A stretch of DNA of 64,000 nt from assembly GCF_000744095.1 (NCBI RefSeq), contig NZ_JQLI01000004.1:372001-436000 (forward strand), read 5' to 3'. This DNA is from Cupriavidus necator A5-1. GTDB lineage: Bacteria > Pseudomonadota > Gammaproteobacteria > Burkholderiales > Burkholderiaceae. Position numbers and translations under genes: made by a program. Below, piece after piece: positions 8,658 to 18,294 of this stretch. Numbering within the stretch: position 1 is the first letter of the stretch; each line of letters begins with the position of its first letter. Under the pieces are notes generated by a model. It did not search any database, was not told the origin of the DNA, and was given only the letters and a program-made list of their open reading frames with translations.

Positions 8658-9058
8658 GTGTCAGTTTCCGGCAGCAGTTCGCTTCCCGATCTGTTGAATG
8701 GCGTCATTCGGGCCGGTGCTGCCGGCGCGGGGCTAGCCAGTGTCATCCTGGCCCTGGATACCCGCGCCGACTGGGGTGGGCTGCCGGCGCTGGTCATTCC
8801 GCTCTTCCTTTTTGTATCGGCAACCGGCTTCATCGTTGCAAATGCCATCGCTGGCGCGCTTGGATGTTTTCCTGAGCGCGCTGGCGCGACCTCGTCGCTA
8901 ATCGGAGCGACACGGTACGGGACCGGCGTCCTGGGGGCGGCACTGGTCGGAGTCTTTGCAAACGGCACCCCTGGCCGATGGCGAGTGCAATTGCAGTCTT
9001 CGGCCTGGGAACCTTATTGAGCGCGTGGTTCTTGATACCGGCAGTTCCGGCAACAGAA
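8658..9058 (+). pseudogene. C-terminal remnant of an MFS (Bcr/CflA-like) drug transporter
   Basis: Only the last membrane segments of a 12-TM exporter remain: a loop and helix (AGAAGAGLASVILAL), then PLFLFVSATGFIVANAIAGALG, the PERAGATSSLIGATRYGTG segment typical of Bcr/CflA proteins, and GVLGAALVGVF. Near 8967-8971 the frame is lost; one base out of phase it continues PMASAIAVFGLGTLLSAWFLIP. So the gene lacks its N-terminal two thirds and also carries a frameshift. It cannot make a working transporter. The following 9059-9342 stretch holds no gene I can support. Confidence 0.75.
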
Positions 9059-9342
9059 ATAGTCGAACGCGACCCTGGGCCGATGACGACGATGACGTCG
9101 CTTGGAACGTTGCGCATAACTATCTCCGATGACTTCCAGAATGGAATGTCACTCTCTCCGATAAATGCAGCGACGTGTTGGGAAAGATCGGGCGGGTCCC
9201 GCACGAGTGCGCGCCAGTGGCGGGTGCTCTCTACCAATGGGCACTCGATATCCATAGTGCTCTACATCGCGGGTGCTTGAAGGGCATCCGAGAGCCCACG
9301 TTACGCGCCCAGCGATCGGGCAAAGACGCCACCAGTGCCTCA

Positions 9343-10174
9343 CTAACCTGGTGTAGGCAGCTTGCCTGCCCGCATTGCGGCGATCACTCCACCGTCGATC
9401 AGCAAGTCACTACCGGTAATGAAGCCCGCATCGGGGCCGAGCAGGAAAGATGCGGCGATAGAAATTTCGTTGGGCGGAGCCATCCGGTTAGCGGGCGAAG
9501 CTGCAACCATCGTCCGATAAATGTTGCCGATTTCGGAATTCAGTTCATGCAGCGCCAGCGGCGTCACGATGATGCCGGGGCTGATCGAGTTGACGCGTGC
9601 GCCGCGCGCGCCCCAGGTGATCGCTGATGCCTGAACCCGAAGGTGGTTTGCACGCTTGGCGATCATGTAGGCGACGAGAGTGTTGGGCACCGGATCCGCC
9701 TTAAGGAAGGGCAGATCCAATAGCTGCTCCGTGGGTGTGTAGGCCAACGCGTGGTCCTGTTCCGGTGAGAGCGCCGGCATCATGTGTCCGGCCATGCTGG
9801 AGATGATCAAACCGGCGCCGCCCGGCGCGATGACCTTTTCGAAGTCGTCGAACACGACCGCAGAGCCATAGAGGTCGACCTCCAGAACACGGGCGACCGG
9901 CGCCATGTTCGGGGAAAGGCCGGCGGTGTTAATGACCTGGACCACCCCTGCCAAGCGCGGCGGCGGCGGCGAGCGCCTGAACCGATTCGCGTGACGCTAC
10001 ATTGACAGGGTGCGTTTCGACGGAGTAGCTGGCATTCCGCATACTTTCTGCTGCGGCATTCAGTGTTTCCTCGTTGTAGTCTGCAAGCAGGACGGTTTTG
10101 CCAAAGCCTTGGCGGCGGGCGATCGCGAGGCCGATACCGCCGGCACCGATCACGACTACTACTTCCTTAGTCAT
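9343..10174 (-). pseudogene. SDR-family oxidoreductase, split by a frameshift
   Basis: A start at ATG 10174 with AGGAG 7 bases upstream gives the Rossmann N-terminus (KEVVVVIGAGGIGLAIA) through VASRESVQAL. The frame then breaks in a GCC-rich run near 9955, and the next phase continues AGVVQVINTAG, the catalytic VAYMIAKRA (Tyr-x3-Lys), VNSISPGIIVTPLA and the ITGSDLLIDGG C-terminal block. The two halves make one SDR of about 276 residues. A break inside a GCCGCCGCCGCC tract is a typical place for either replication slippage or a sequencing indel. Position between unrelated genes gives no hint of substrate. Confidence 0.82.
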
Positions 10175-10368
10175 TCTCATTCTCCTGAATGAGTAGCTGG
10201 TCAGCACATCGAGCGAAGGCGCGAGAATCCTCCTCGCTTCGTCGTTATGCAAGGCCTGGCCAGTCAATGGCGCTCGGCCACGATCTCCCATTGTGTTCCG
10301 CTGGCGTCGAAACGCAGCGTTGCCTCAGTCGCGTCCACGGTCCTCCTGCTGGTTCCCACTCCGATCAC

Positions 10369-11364
10369 CTAGCGTCCGGTCATGGCCAAGGCGCCTTCGG
10401 GCAGCCGCGCCCCTTGTGGAACGATCTTCGAGGCGACGGCCTCGATATCCTGCAGGTCCTGCTCCGTCAGCGCGATACTTGCCGAACCGAGGTTCTCTTC
10501 GAGCCGGTGCAGCTTGGTAGTACCGGGGATGGGAACAATCCACGGCTTCTGCGCGAGAAGCCACGCAATAGCAATCTGGGCGGGCGTTGCCTGCTTGCGC
10601 GCTGCCATGGCGCGGAGCAGTTCGACCAGCGCCATGTTCGCCTCCAGGGCTTCAGGCGCAAAACGCGGGACGCTGTTGCGAAAATCGGTACTGTCGAATT
10701 TCGTTGAGGCGTCGATCTTGCCCGTCAGAAACCCGGCCCCGAGCGGGCTGAACGGGACAAAGCCAATGCCGAGTTCTTCGAGCGTCGGCAGGATCTCCGC
10801 TTCCGGTCCACGGTACCAGAGAGAGTATTCGCTCTGCACGGCGGTCACCGGCTGGACCGCGTGCGCGAGGCGGATGGTCTGCACGCCCGGCTCGGAGAGG
10901 CCGAAATTCCGCACCTTGCCTTCTGCGATCAAGTCACGGACAGTACCCGCCACATCTTCAATCGGTACGGCGGGGTCGACGCGATGCTGGTAGAGCAAGT
11001 CGATGACGTTGGTTTTCAGTCGCTTCAGCGATGCTTCGACGGCCGCCTTGATATGGTCCGGGCGGCTGTTCAGGCCGCTGCCTCGCTGTCCCGTTGCAGG
11101 GTCGATGTCGAACCCGAACTTGGTGGCAATCACCACCTGGCTTCTGAAAGGCGCCAGGGCTTTGCCGAGCAACTCCTCGTTCGTAAACGGACCGTAGGCT
11201 TCGGCCGTATCAAACATTGTGACGCCGCGATCGATTGCTGCGTGGATCAGGCGAATCATCTCCTGCTCGTCCGCGGCTGGCCCGTAGTTGGCACTCATGC
11301 CCATGCAGCCAAGTCCTAGGGCCGACACTTCCAGGCCGCCGTTTCCAAGTTTGCGCGTTTCCAT
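10369..11364 (-). CDS. Aldo/keto reductase
   Basis: 331-residue AKR with the tetrad Asp and Tyr in DTAEAYG, Lys in VIATKFG and His in YQHRVD, plus the C-terminal cofactor motif IPGTTKLHRLEENL. The start is supported by GAAGGAG 7 bases before ATG 11364. A much longer open frame reaching 12501 is only the antiphase of the upstream MFS gene and was not used. It reduces aldehydes or ketones with NADPH in the cytoplasm. It lies 26 bases after the MFS gene on the same strand, so an efflux-plus-reductase stress or detoxification operon is likely, controlled by the divergent LysR. Confidence 0.9.
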   Translation of the reverse strand: METRKLGNGGLEVSALGLGCMGMSANYGPAADEQEMIRLIHAAIDRGVTMFDTAEAYGPFTNEELLGKALAPFRSQVVIATKFGFDIDPATGQRGSGLNSRPDHIKAAVEASLKRLKTNVIDLLYQHRVDPAVPIEDVAGTVRDLIAEGKVRNFGLSEPGVQTIRLAHAVQPVTAVQSEYSLWYRGPEAEILPTLEELGIGFVPFSPLGAGFLTGKIDASTKFDSTDFRNSVPRFAPEALEANMALVELLRAMAARKQATPAQIAIAWLLAQKPWIVPIPGTTKLHRLEENLGSASIALTEQDLQDIEAVASKIVPQGARLPEGALAMTGR

Positions 11365-11390
11365 ATCTAACTCCTTCAGATGCGTTGGTT

Positions 11391-12884
11391 TCAGCGTGTC
11401 CCTCGGGCGTGGCGGGGCGATCCGGCCCCGGGTACGATCATCGAGAGTACAAGCACGAGGGCCAGCGCCAGCATTGCCGCTGCGCCCAGCATCGCGTTCT
11501 GGACCCTGTGGGTCAGCAGAAGCACTCCGCTCAGGCCTTCCGAGTGGATTGCCGATACGGCAACAAGGATGCCGAGGCCGAGGGAGCTGCCCAGTTGATG
11601 CGCGGCATTGACCAGGCCCGACGCGGCACCGGCGTCCTCCGGCGCCACGCCCGCAATGCCCGCCGTGGTGAGCGGGCCCAGCGCACCGCCCTGACCAACG
11701 CCAATCAGCATCATCGGCAGGGCAAGGCCGGCCAGGTACGTTGTGTCGGCTGTTACGCGGCTGAGCCAGACCATGCCGGTCAGGCTGAGGCCGATGCTGA
11801 GTGCCAGTACAAGCGGATTGCCGAGGCGGCGCGCCAGTCTCGGGACCGTCATGGCGGTCACGAAATTGACGATCATCGCAGGAAGAAAAGCCATGCCTGT
11901 CTGCGTGGGGCTCATGCCCCTGACCGCCTGCATGAGCTGGGTCGAAAAGAAAAAGAAGCCGACATTGGCGCCGAGGAAGAGGATACGGGCGGCGTAGGCG
12001 CCGGCCCTTTCGCGGCTGGCGAACAAGCGCAAAGGCATGATCGGCTGCTTCGCGCGCCGCTCGGCGAGCACGAACAGGGTTAGCAAGCCGAGCCCCGCCG
12101 CGAGCGATTCCATCGTGACCATGTCGTCCCAGCCGGCGGTTGCGGCGTGGACAATGCCGAAGACCAGCGTGCTCATCGCAACGGTTGATGTCAGCGCACC
12201 GATCATGTCGAAGCGGCCTGAGCGCTGTTCGGACTCGGCGATGTATCGCCGTGCGGCGAGGATGAGCCCTGCGCCAACGGGCAGGTTGATGAAGAAGCCC
12301 ACGCGCCACGAAAGCCAGTCGGCAAGCAGCCCGCCGACAACCAGGCCGACGCTGGCCGAGACCCCGGCCGCCGCGGCATAGTAGGCGAGAGCGCGCGTAC
12401 GTTCCGGGCCGGCGGGAAAGTTGGTCTGCAGCAGGGCGAGCGTCGACGGCGCCAGCGTGGCAGCACCGACACCCTGAATGGCGCGTGCGGCAATGAGCCA
12501 CTCGGCCGATTGGGCAAGCCCGATGGCGAGTGAGGCCACGGTAAAGATCAGCAACCCTGTGACGAACATCTTGCGCCGGCCGAGAATGTCACCAGCCCGT
12601 GCACCCAGCAGCAAGAAGCCGCCGAAGGTGAGCGTATAGGCGCTGGACACCCAGGACAGACCAGCATCCGTGAAACCGAGATCCCGATGGATCTTGGGCA
12701 GCCCCGTGATGACAATCGAGATATCGAGCACGATCATCACATAGCTGATCAGGATGATCGCAAGGATGGCTGGCCGACTGCCAAGTGCCTTTCTTGTTGC
12801 TTCCGAAGTGCAAGTTTGTGCACGGACCTGCGCTACCGGTCCCGATCCATTCTCGTTCAACTCCATGTCCTGAACACTTCTCAT
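11391..12884 (-). CDS. MFS transporter, DHA2 (EmrB/QacA) type
   Basis: About 497 residues with 14 hydrophobic segments. The N-terminal helix carries the motif D1 region (LDISIVITGLPKIHRDL), the 2-3 loop reads GARAGDILGRRK (motif A), and the helix-5 motif C is GLVVGGLLADWLSWRVGFFINLPVG. These are standard for proton-driven drug or solvent efflux pumps of the inner membrane. The exact start is unclear: ATG 12884 is used, while GTG 12890 and ATG 12866 are also possible. It forms an operon with the aldo/keto reductase and faces a LysR regulator 113 bases away. Confidence 0.9.
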   Translation of the reverse strand: MRSVQDMELNENGSGPVAQVRAQTCTSEATRKALGSRPAILAIILISYVMIVLDISIVITGLPKIHRDLGFTDAGLSWVSSAYTLTFGGFLLLGARAGDILGRRKMFVTGLLIFTVASLAIGLAQSAEWLIAARAIQGVGAATLAPSTLALLQTNFPAGPERTRALAYYAAAAGVSASVGLVVGGLLADWLSWRVGFFINLPVGAGLILAARRYIAESEQRSGRFDMIGALTSTVAMSTLVFGIVHAATAGWDDMVTMESLAAGLGLLTLFVLAERRAKQPIMPLRLFASRERAGAYAARILFLGANVGFFFFSTQLMQAVRGMSPTQTGMAFLPAMIVNFVTAMTVPRLARRLGNPLVLALSIGLSLTGMVWLSRVTADTTYLAGLALPMMLIGVGQGGALGPLTTAGIAGVAPEDAGAASGLVNAAHQLGSSLGLGILVAVSAIHSEGLSGVLLLTHRVQNAMLGAAAMLALALVLVLSMIVPGAGSPRHARGTR

Positions 12885-12997
12885 TGCCACTACCCAATGC
12901 TTGCCTGGGCGGGATTTACCCGCGACCGGCCTAATGTAGCGGGTACATTCGCAGATGATTAGAGGTTAGAATCGGCATGAACCTATAACGGTGGCTT

Positions 12998-13894
12998 ATG
13001 AGCGCATTGGAAAACTTCAACGATCTCGCAGTTTTCGCCAAAGTCGCAAAAGAGCGCAGCTTCACCCGCGCGGCAGCCCAGCTCGGTGTTTCGCAACCCT
13101 CGCTCAGCCAAACCATCCGCAGCCTCGAAGCGCGCCTCGGCATCCGGTTATTGACCCGTACCACACGCAGTGTTTCGCCCACGGAAGCTGGCGAGCGGCT
13201 GCTACGAACGCTGGAGCCCAGGTTCGAGGAGATCGAACTGGAGCTTGCTGCGTTGAGCGCGCTTCGTGACAAGCCAGCCGGCAACATCCGCATTACTGCG
13301 GGAGAGCATCCGGCCATCTCGATACTCCAGCCCGCACTGGCGACTTTCCTTCCGCGACATCCGGATATCAATGTCGAGATCATGGTCGACTATGGTCTGA
13401 CGGATATTGTTTCCGAGCGCTTCGATGCTGGTATCCGGCTTGGTGAACAGGTCGCGAAAGACATGATCGCCGTGCGCATCGGCCCGGACGTGCGCATGGC
13501 GGTCGTCGGGTCTCCGGCATACTTCGATGCACACCCGCGTCTGCAGACCCCGGGCGAACTGACGAGTCACAATTGCATCAGCATGCGCCTTCCGACCTAC
13601 GGAGGATTATTCGCCTGGGAGTTCAAAAAAGACGGACACGAGCTGAAAGTCAGAGTTGAAGGGCAGCTGGTCTTCAATAATCTCGCGTTGCGCCTGACTT
13701 CGGCATTGGCCGGGCTCGGTCTTGCCTATCTTCCGGAGGACCAGGTTACTGCTGAGATTGCGCAGGGGCGTTTAATTCGCGTACTCGAGGACTGGTGTCC
13801 GGCATTCCCCGGCTATCACCTTTATTATCCGAGTCGCCGGCAAACCTCGACAGCCTTTTCACTGCTGGTCGATACGTTACGCCATCGGGGCTGA
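12998..13894 (+). CDS. LysR-family transcriptional regulator, CrgA/YafC-like
   Basis: 298 residues. The N-terminal winged HTH (FNDLAVFAKVAKERSFTRAAAQLGVSQPSLSQTIRSLEARLGIRLLTRTTR) is textbook LysR. The substrate-binding half contains VDYGLTDIVSERFDAGIRLGE, which places it in the CrgA-like subgroup that often controls adjacent reductases and pumps. It is divergent from the MFS/aldo-keto reductase unit, the usual arrangement for LysR autorepression with target activation. The 12885-12997 gap must hold both promoters; I cannot single out a T-N11-A box with confidence. Confidence 0.92.
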   Translation: MSALENFNDLAVFAKVAKERSFTRAAAQLGVSQPSLSQTIRSLEARLGIRLLTRTTRSVSPTEAGERLLRTLEPRFEEIELELAALSALRDKPAGNIRITAGEHPAISILQPALATFLPRHPDINVEIMVDYGLTDIVSERFDAGIRLGEQVAKDMIAVRIGPDVRMAVVGSPAYFDAHPRLQTPGELTSHNCISMRLPTYGGLFAWEFKKDGHELKVRVEGQLVFNNLALRLTSALAGLGLAYLPEDQVTAEIAQGRLIRVLEDWCPAFPGYHLYYPSRRQTSTAFSLLVDTLRHRG

Positions 13895-14028
13895 CACAGC
13901 ACTCTTTCAGTCAAGAGTCTAGGGTCGCCTCAGGCCCAGCCATCCCGCCGCAACGTCTTCCTGACCGCCTGCGCCTTACGAAGCATTCAAGCATGTCCCG
14001 CGAGTCCGGATCGGCCTCGTGATGGACT

Positions 14029-14083
14029 GTGCGGCCGCGCATGGCATGGCCGCACGCGATGGCATAGGCCGGGCCTTTTATTT
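14029..14083 (+). terminator. Probable terminator downstream of the LysR gene
   Basis: A perfect 8-bp stem GTGCGGCC/GGCCGCAC (14029-14036 with 14048-14055) is followed by a second short stem AGGCC/GGCCT at 14066-14076 that runs straight into TTTATTT. The second element has the classic rho-independent look despite a tiny loop. The rest of the 13895-14243 gap shows no gene. Confidence 0.5.
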
Positions 14084-14243
14084 GCCTGCGTTATAGAAGC
14101 TATCACGACTGCCGGCCTAATCAATCCGCCGCGCAGACACTACGATTGCGTTTGGCCGGACGATTGGCGCCGAGGGATATCCCAAATGTGACGCTTCCCG
14201 TGCCATCTAAGAACAATCGCAAAGCGGTAGCCGGGAGACTCGC

Positions 14244-15314
14244 ATGTATGGGAAGGCGCTCGTCGCGATCCATTTCGACCGATTGTTATCGCGCCGCTGT
14301 GCGAGCCACCTGTTGATCGGTTGTGTGCTGGCGCTGGGCGCGTGTGCAACCGATACGCTTGTGGTCAAAGGTCGGGGGAATGCGCTCTCCTATGTCGACG
14401 GGGTGCGCGACATGGCGCCAATTCCCCTTGCCGAGCGAGCGTTGCCGACGGCGATGGCCGAACCCTTCGTCAAGGTCTCGGATGTGCCTTTCGCCGTTGA
14501 AGGGCCTTCCTTCGATCGCCAGGGTAATCTGTACTTCCTCGACGTCTATAGTGGCCGCGTGCTGCGATTGACGCCGGACGGTCAGCTATCGACGGTGTAC
14601 ACGGATAAATCCCTCGCACCGGCCGGTAGTGCAGTTCACAAGGATGGCCGGCTATTTCTTGCGGGGGTGGGCAACCTGTCGGTGGGCAGCATCGTCGCCA
14701 TCAACCCGGATGGCGGGAATCCCCAGACCATCGTTCCTGCCAGTGCCGGGTACGTCCCGGACGACCTGGTTTTTGATGACAAAGGGGGAATCTATTTCAC
14801 CGATTTCCGCGGAACAGTGGCCAGGCCGACGGGCGGGTTGTTCTATGTGTCGCCGGACTATAAAGAGATCACGCCGGTACTTCCGAACATGGCGATGGCC
14901 AATGGCGTCGCGCTCAGTCCTGACGGAAAGTCAGTCTGGGCGACCGAGTTCAGTGCAGGACGCTTGCATCGCGGCGATCTCGGTGGCCAGGGCAAAGTCG
15001 CGCGAGCCTTCGTGCCTTATCACTTTATTGGCCGGGCTCCCGATTCCATGCGCACGGACGTGGACGGCAACGTCTACGTCGCCATGACCCTCCAGGGGCG
15101 AATCCTTGTGTTCAATGCCAACGGTACGCCAGTCGGCCAGATCCTGCTGCCAGGGCGCGAAAGCGGTCGTTTCCTGCGAGTTACGAGCCTGGCCTTTGTA
15201 CCCGGCTTATCTGACATGGTCATTGTTTCGCGCGACGAAGGCGGGGCGGGTGGCACGATGATTTTCAAAGCGCAGGGCCTGGCGAAAGGCACCACGCTCT
15301 ATTCGCATCAGTAG
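14244..15314 (+). CDS. SMP-30/gluconolactonase-like lipoprotein
   Basis: 356 residues. A hydrophobic leader ends in LALGAC, a lipobox, so the protein is probably a lipoprotein anchored in the envelope. The body is a six-bladed propeller of SMP-30/strictosidine-synthase type, with repeated SFDRQGNLYFLDVYSGRV, LVFDDKGGIYFTDFRGT and GVALSPDGKSVWATEF blades and SMRTDVDGNVYVA. Family members hydrolyse lactones in a metal-dependent way. GGGAG lies 7 bases upstream of the ATG. It precedes an operon of exported hydrolases and a Mo-hydroxylase, and a lactonase in the same compartment would fit. The exact substrate is unknown. Confidence 0.82.
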   Translation: MYGKALVAIHFDRLLSRRCASHLLIGCVLALGACATDTLVVKGRGNALSYVDGVRDMAPIPLAERALPTAMAEPFVKVSDVPFAVEGPSFDRQGNLYFLDVYSGRVLRLTPDGQLSTVYTDKSLAPAGSAVHKDGRLFLAGVGNLSVGSIVAINPDGGNPQTIVPASAGYVPDDLVFDDKGGIYFTDFRGTVARPTGGLFYVSPDYKEITPVLPNMAMANGVALSPDGKSVWATEFSAGRLHRGDLGGQGKVARAFVPYHFIGRAPDSMRTDVDGNVYVAMTLQGRILVFNANGTPVGQILLPGRESGRFLRVTSLAFVPGLSDMVIVSRDEGGAGGTMIFKAQGLAKGTTLYSHQ

Positions 15315-15505
15315 CGATACCCGGGATGCACTTTCCGGCGCGTTGCGCGAGCGGACAAGGCACGTGCCAGCCCGCCGTCGCGTGGCAACCCTTGCGCATC
15401 TTTAATAAGTCCCCCGGATAAGGCCTATTGAATCTGAAGGTCTAATCAAGCGCCGGGGATGTCGCTAGCATTCAGACTGGACCTAACAAGGTGAGAAGCT
15501 GCCAA

Positions 15506-16597
15506 ATGATCATGAAGTCCTGGCGATATTTCATTGCACTGCTGCTGGTATCGGCGTGCATCCTGGCACCTGGTACTTCGATGGCTGAAGAGCCTGGCAA
15601 GCCTGCGCCGCTCGTTATCCAGGCCCAAGGCAGCTTTGCGGTGGGCGGCACGGTCAAGACCGAGCCCGGAACGTTTGATCCCCTGAAGCCGCTTGCGTCG
15701 CAAGGGCAGACGTATCACGGAGATCATGCCTACGCGTTCTATCAAGTCCCCGTGAAGCCTCACCGGCTTCCGATCGTCATGTGGCATGGCGCGGGCCAAT
15801 TCTCGAAGAGCTGGGAGTCCACGCCGGACGGTCGCGAAGGATTCCAGAATATCTTCCTGCGCCGCGGGTTTGCCACCTACCTTTTGGATCAGCCCCGCCG
15901 AGGGGATGCGGGGCGCAGCATGGTTGAGGCCACTATCAAGCCTGCCGGCGACGAGCAGATGTGGTTCAACCAGTTCCGGGTTGGCGTGTGGCCGAAGTAT
16001 TTTGACGGCGTGCAGTTCGCGCGGGATCCGGAAACACTCAACCAGTACTTCCGCTCGATGACACCGAATATCGGGCCATTCGACATGACTGTGGTGTCTG
16101 CCGGGGTATCGGCACTGTTTGACAAGATTGGTCCAGGCATTCTCTTCACCCATTCGCAGGGCGGTGGGCCCGGCTGGGTCACTGTAATCAGGAATCCAAA
16201 CGTCAAGGCTATCGTTGCCTTCGAGCCGGGCAGCAACTTTGTCTTTCCGGAGGGCGAAGTCCCGCCGCCGATGGTCAGTGCCTTTGACACGCTGCAGGGC
16301 GTGCCGATACCAAAGGCCGATTTCCTGAAGCTGACCAGGCTGCCGATCATCATCTACTACGGCGACAACATTCCCGACCGGCCCACCACGCTGCCGGCCC
16401 AGGACAGCTGGCGGGTGCGCCTCGCCATGGCGAGGCTATGGCGCGACACTGTTAACCGGCATGGTGGCGATGTCACCGTGGTGCATCTGCCGGAGATCGG
16501 AATCAAGGGCAATACCCATTTTCCGTTCTCGGACCTGAACAACGTGCAGATTGCCGACCAGGTGTCGAAGTTCATCGTGGAGAAGGGCCTGCAGTAG
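15506..16597 (+). CDS. Exported alpha/beta-hydrolase family protein
   Basis: About 363 residues with a signal peptide (MIMKSWRYFIALLLVSACILA). The hydrolase core shows IVMWHGAGQFSKSWES (oxyanion region), TYLLDQPRRGD, the nucleophile elbow THSQGGGPGW and a late His in GNTHFPF. Large family of periplasmic esterase-like enzymes of unassigned substrate, often next to oxidases. The ATG at 15506 is preferred; GAGAAG lies 7 bases upstream, and a GTG at 15491 is possible. First gene of the 15.5-21.9 kb rightward operon. Confidence 0.8.
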   Translation: MIMKSWRYFIALLLVSACILAPGTSMAEEPGKPAPLVIQAQGSFAVGGTVKTEPGTFDPLKPLASQGQTYHGDHAYAFYQVPVKPHRLPIVMWHGAGQFSKSWESTPDGREGFQNIFLRRGFATYLLDQPRRGDAGRSMVEATIKPAGDEQMWFNQFRVGVWPKYFDGVQFARDPETLNQYFRSMTPNIGPFDMTVVSAGVSALFDKIGPGILFTHSQGGGPGWVTVIRNPNVKAIVAFEPGSNFVFPEGEVPPPMVSAFDTLQGVPIPKADFLKLTRLPIIIYYGDNIPDRPTTLPAQDSWRVRLAMARLWRDTVNRHGGDVTVVHLPEIGIKGNTHFPFSDLNNVQIADQVSKFIVEKGLQ

Positions 16598-16670
16598 GCA
16601 GGAACCCTGGCAGCGCCTGTTTCGCGTGGCATCGCTGCGCCGCAGCGCTGCCTGATTGTGCAGGAGTCAT

Positions 16671-17768
16671 ATGAAAGATGAGAAGTTCACGGAGAACAGG
16701 CGCCAGTTCCTCGGTATGTCCATGGCGACGATAGCAGGCGTGGTAACAGGAGGTTCAGCAATGGCAATGCCCAACTCGGCACCAGTGCAGTCCGGCACGG
16801 TCCGCGAACCCGCCGTGATCGGCTACCGTGACAGGAAGGGCGTGACGATCGAACGTGTGGCTTACCCCGCCCGGAATACGGGGACAAAGATCATTGCCAA
16901 CCTATTCAAGCCGGCCAATTTCGATGCTCGCAAGAAGTATGCGGCGATTGTCGTGACCCACCCGTTCGGTGGCGTCAAGGAGCAGACCGCCGGCCTCTAC
17001 GCGCACCGCCTGGCCGAACAAGGCTTCATTACGCTGGCTTACGATGCATCGTATCAGGGAGAGAGCGGCGGAGAGCCTCGTCTGATGGAAGTGCCGGCCC
17101 AGCGTGTGGACGACATCAGTTGCGCGATCGACTTTCTGGTGAGCCACCCCCAGGTCGATGCCGCGCGCATCGGCTCCCTGGGCATCTGCGCAGGAGGCGG
17201 GTACGCGTTGTGCTCCGCGCAGACGGAGCTGCGGGTCAAGGCAGTTGCTGCCGTCAGCACCTTCAATCTTGGCGAAGCACGCAGGGAGGCCATGGGCACC
17301 CTTTCCTACGAGGAACGGATCAAGCGGCTGAAGGATGCCAACGAACAACGCTCCCGCGAGGCGCGCGGCGAGCCGGTACGGTTGGTGCCGGTGGTCCCGG
17401 ATACGCCCGACCAGTTCACGGCGAGTACACCGGCGCTTTATCGGGAAGGCTACGAATACTACAGAACCGCTCGGGCTGCGCATCCCAACTCGCCGAACCG
17501 GTATGCGTACTCCAGTCTTCCGCTGCAAATGGCGTTCTTCCCGTTCGACCAGCTCGAGACGATTTCGCCCCGGCCAGTACTGGTCATTGCGGGCTCCAAG
17601 GCCGATACGCTCTTCTGGAGCCGGCAGGTTTACGAGAAGGCCCGCGAACCGAAGGAGCTATTCGTGGTCGACGGCGCCACGCATATCGACATGTATGACA
17701 AGCCGCAGTTCGTGACGCCGGCGGTGGCAAGGCTGACACAGTACTTCGGAAAATATCTCGCAGCGTGA
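16671..17768 (+). CDS. Alpha/beta hydrolase with Tat-type leader
   Basis: 365 residues. The N-terminus NRRQFLGMSMATIAG matches a twin-arginine (RR-x-F-L) signal. The core resembles the dienelactone-hydrolase/acetyl-xylan-esterase group: VVTHPFGGVKEQT, YDASYQGESGG, nucleophile SLGICAGGGYA (Ser-x-Cys-x-Gly elbow variant), and a C-terminal His in DGATHIDMYD. CAGGAG lies a few bases before ATG 16671. Tat export suits a protein folded before transport and co-expressed with a Tat-exported Mo-enzyme. It follows the first hydrolase by 73 bases. Confidence 0.82.
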   Translation: MKDEKFTENRRQFLGMSMATIAGVVTGGSAMAMPNSAPVQSGTVREPAVIGYRDRKGVTIERVAYPARNTGTKIIANLFKPANFDARKKYAAIVVTHPFGGVKEQTAGLYAHRLAEQGFITLAYDASYQGESGGEPRLMEVPAQRVDDISCAIDFLVSHPQVDAARIGSLGICAGGGYALCSAQTELRVKAVAAVSTFNLGEARREAMGTLSYEERIKRLKDANEQRSREARGEPVRLVPVVPDTPDQFTASTPALYREGYEYYRTARAAHPNSPNRYAYSSLPLQMAFFPFDQLETISPRPVLVIAGSKADTLFWSRQVYEKAREPKELFVVDGATHIDMYDKPQFVTPAVARLTQYFGKYLAA

Positions 17769-17855
17769 AGGTTCATGCGTCGCGGGTCATCACGGTGATG
17801 GAGCAGCCCTGGCAGAAGGTCGGGCCGCGCCCCCGGTAGCTAAAGGAGATGGAAA

Positions 17856-18281
17856 TTGAAGCAACGGGTCGGAACCCTTAACGTCCTTGCGGGCCTGCTG
17901 GCGGCAGCAAGCATGTCCGCCGGACACGCCCAGAGCGTGCCGCCGGCTGCGGCCGCTGCCGGGAACAAACAGCCGTCGCGTGCCCAGCAGCTGATGGGTG
18001 GCATAGCGCCCAAGATGGCCGAGCTCACGGACAACGTGTTGTACGGAGATGTATGGGAGCGGCCGCAGCTCTCGAAGCGCGACCGCAGCCTGGTCACCGT
18101 CAGCGCACTAATCGCAATGAACCGGCCGGACCAGCTGCGCTCCCATCTCATACTGGCGCGCCAGAACGGCGTGACCCAGGAAGAGTTGATCGAGACCATC
18201 ACGCATCTGGCCTTCTATTCAGGCTGGCCCAACTCAGTGACGGCGATTGCCGTAGCCAAAGAAGTCTTCCAGGGCAAATGA
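17856..18281 (+). CDS. Exported carboxymuconolactone-decarboxylase (CMD) family protein
   Basis: 141 residues with a signal peptide and a single CMD domain (WERPQLSKRDRSLVTVSALIAMNR, LRSHLILARQNGVTQEELIETITHLAFYSGWPNS). It lacks the CxxC of AhpD, so a peroxidase role is unlikely. It is more like the gamma-carboxymuconolactone decarboxylase branch, but exported. Translation starts at TTG 17856, which AAAGGAGAT 4 to 5 bases upstream makes convincing. It lies between the second hydrolase and a cupin; CMD and cupin genes often travel together. Confidence 0.82.
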   Translation: MKQRVGTLNVLAGLLAAASMSAGHAQSVPPAAAAAGNKQPSRAQQLMGGIAPKMAELTDNVLYGDVWERPQLSKRDRSLVTVSALIAMNRPDQLRSHLILARQNGVTQEELIETITHLAFYSGWPNSVTAIAVAKEVFQGK

Positions 18282-18294
18282 GCCGGAGTAAGCG

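Noticed and set aside
10369..12501. A 710-residue leftward open frame
   Set aside because: Only its last 331 residues are a real gene (aldo/keto reductase). The upstream part is the out-of-phase reading of the MFS gene at 11391-12884, with arginine- and histidine-rich text.
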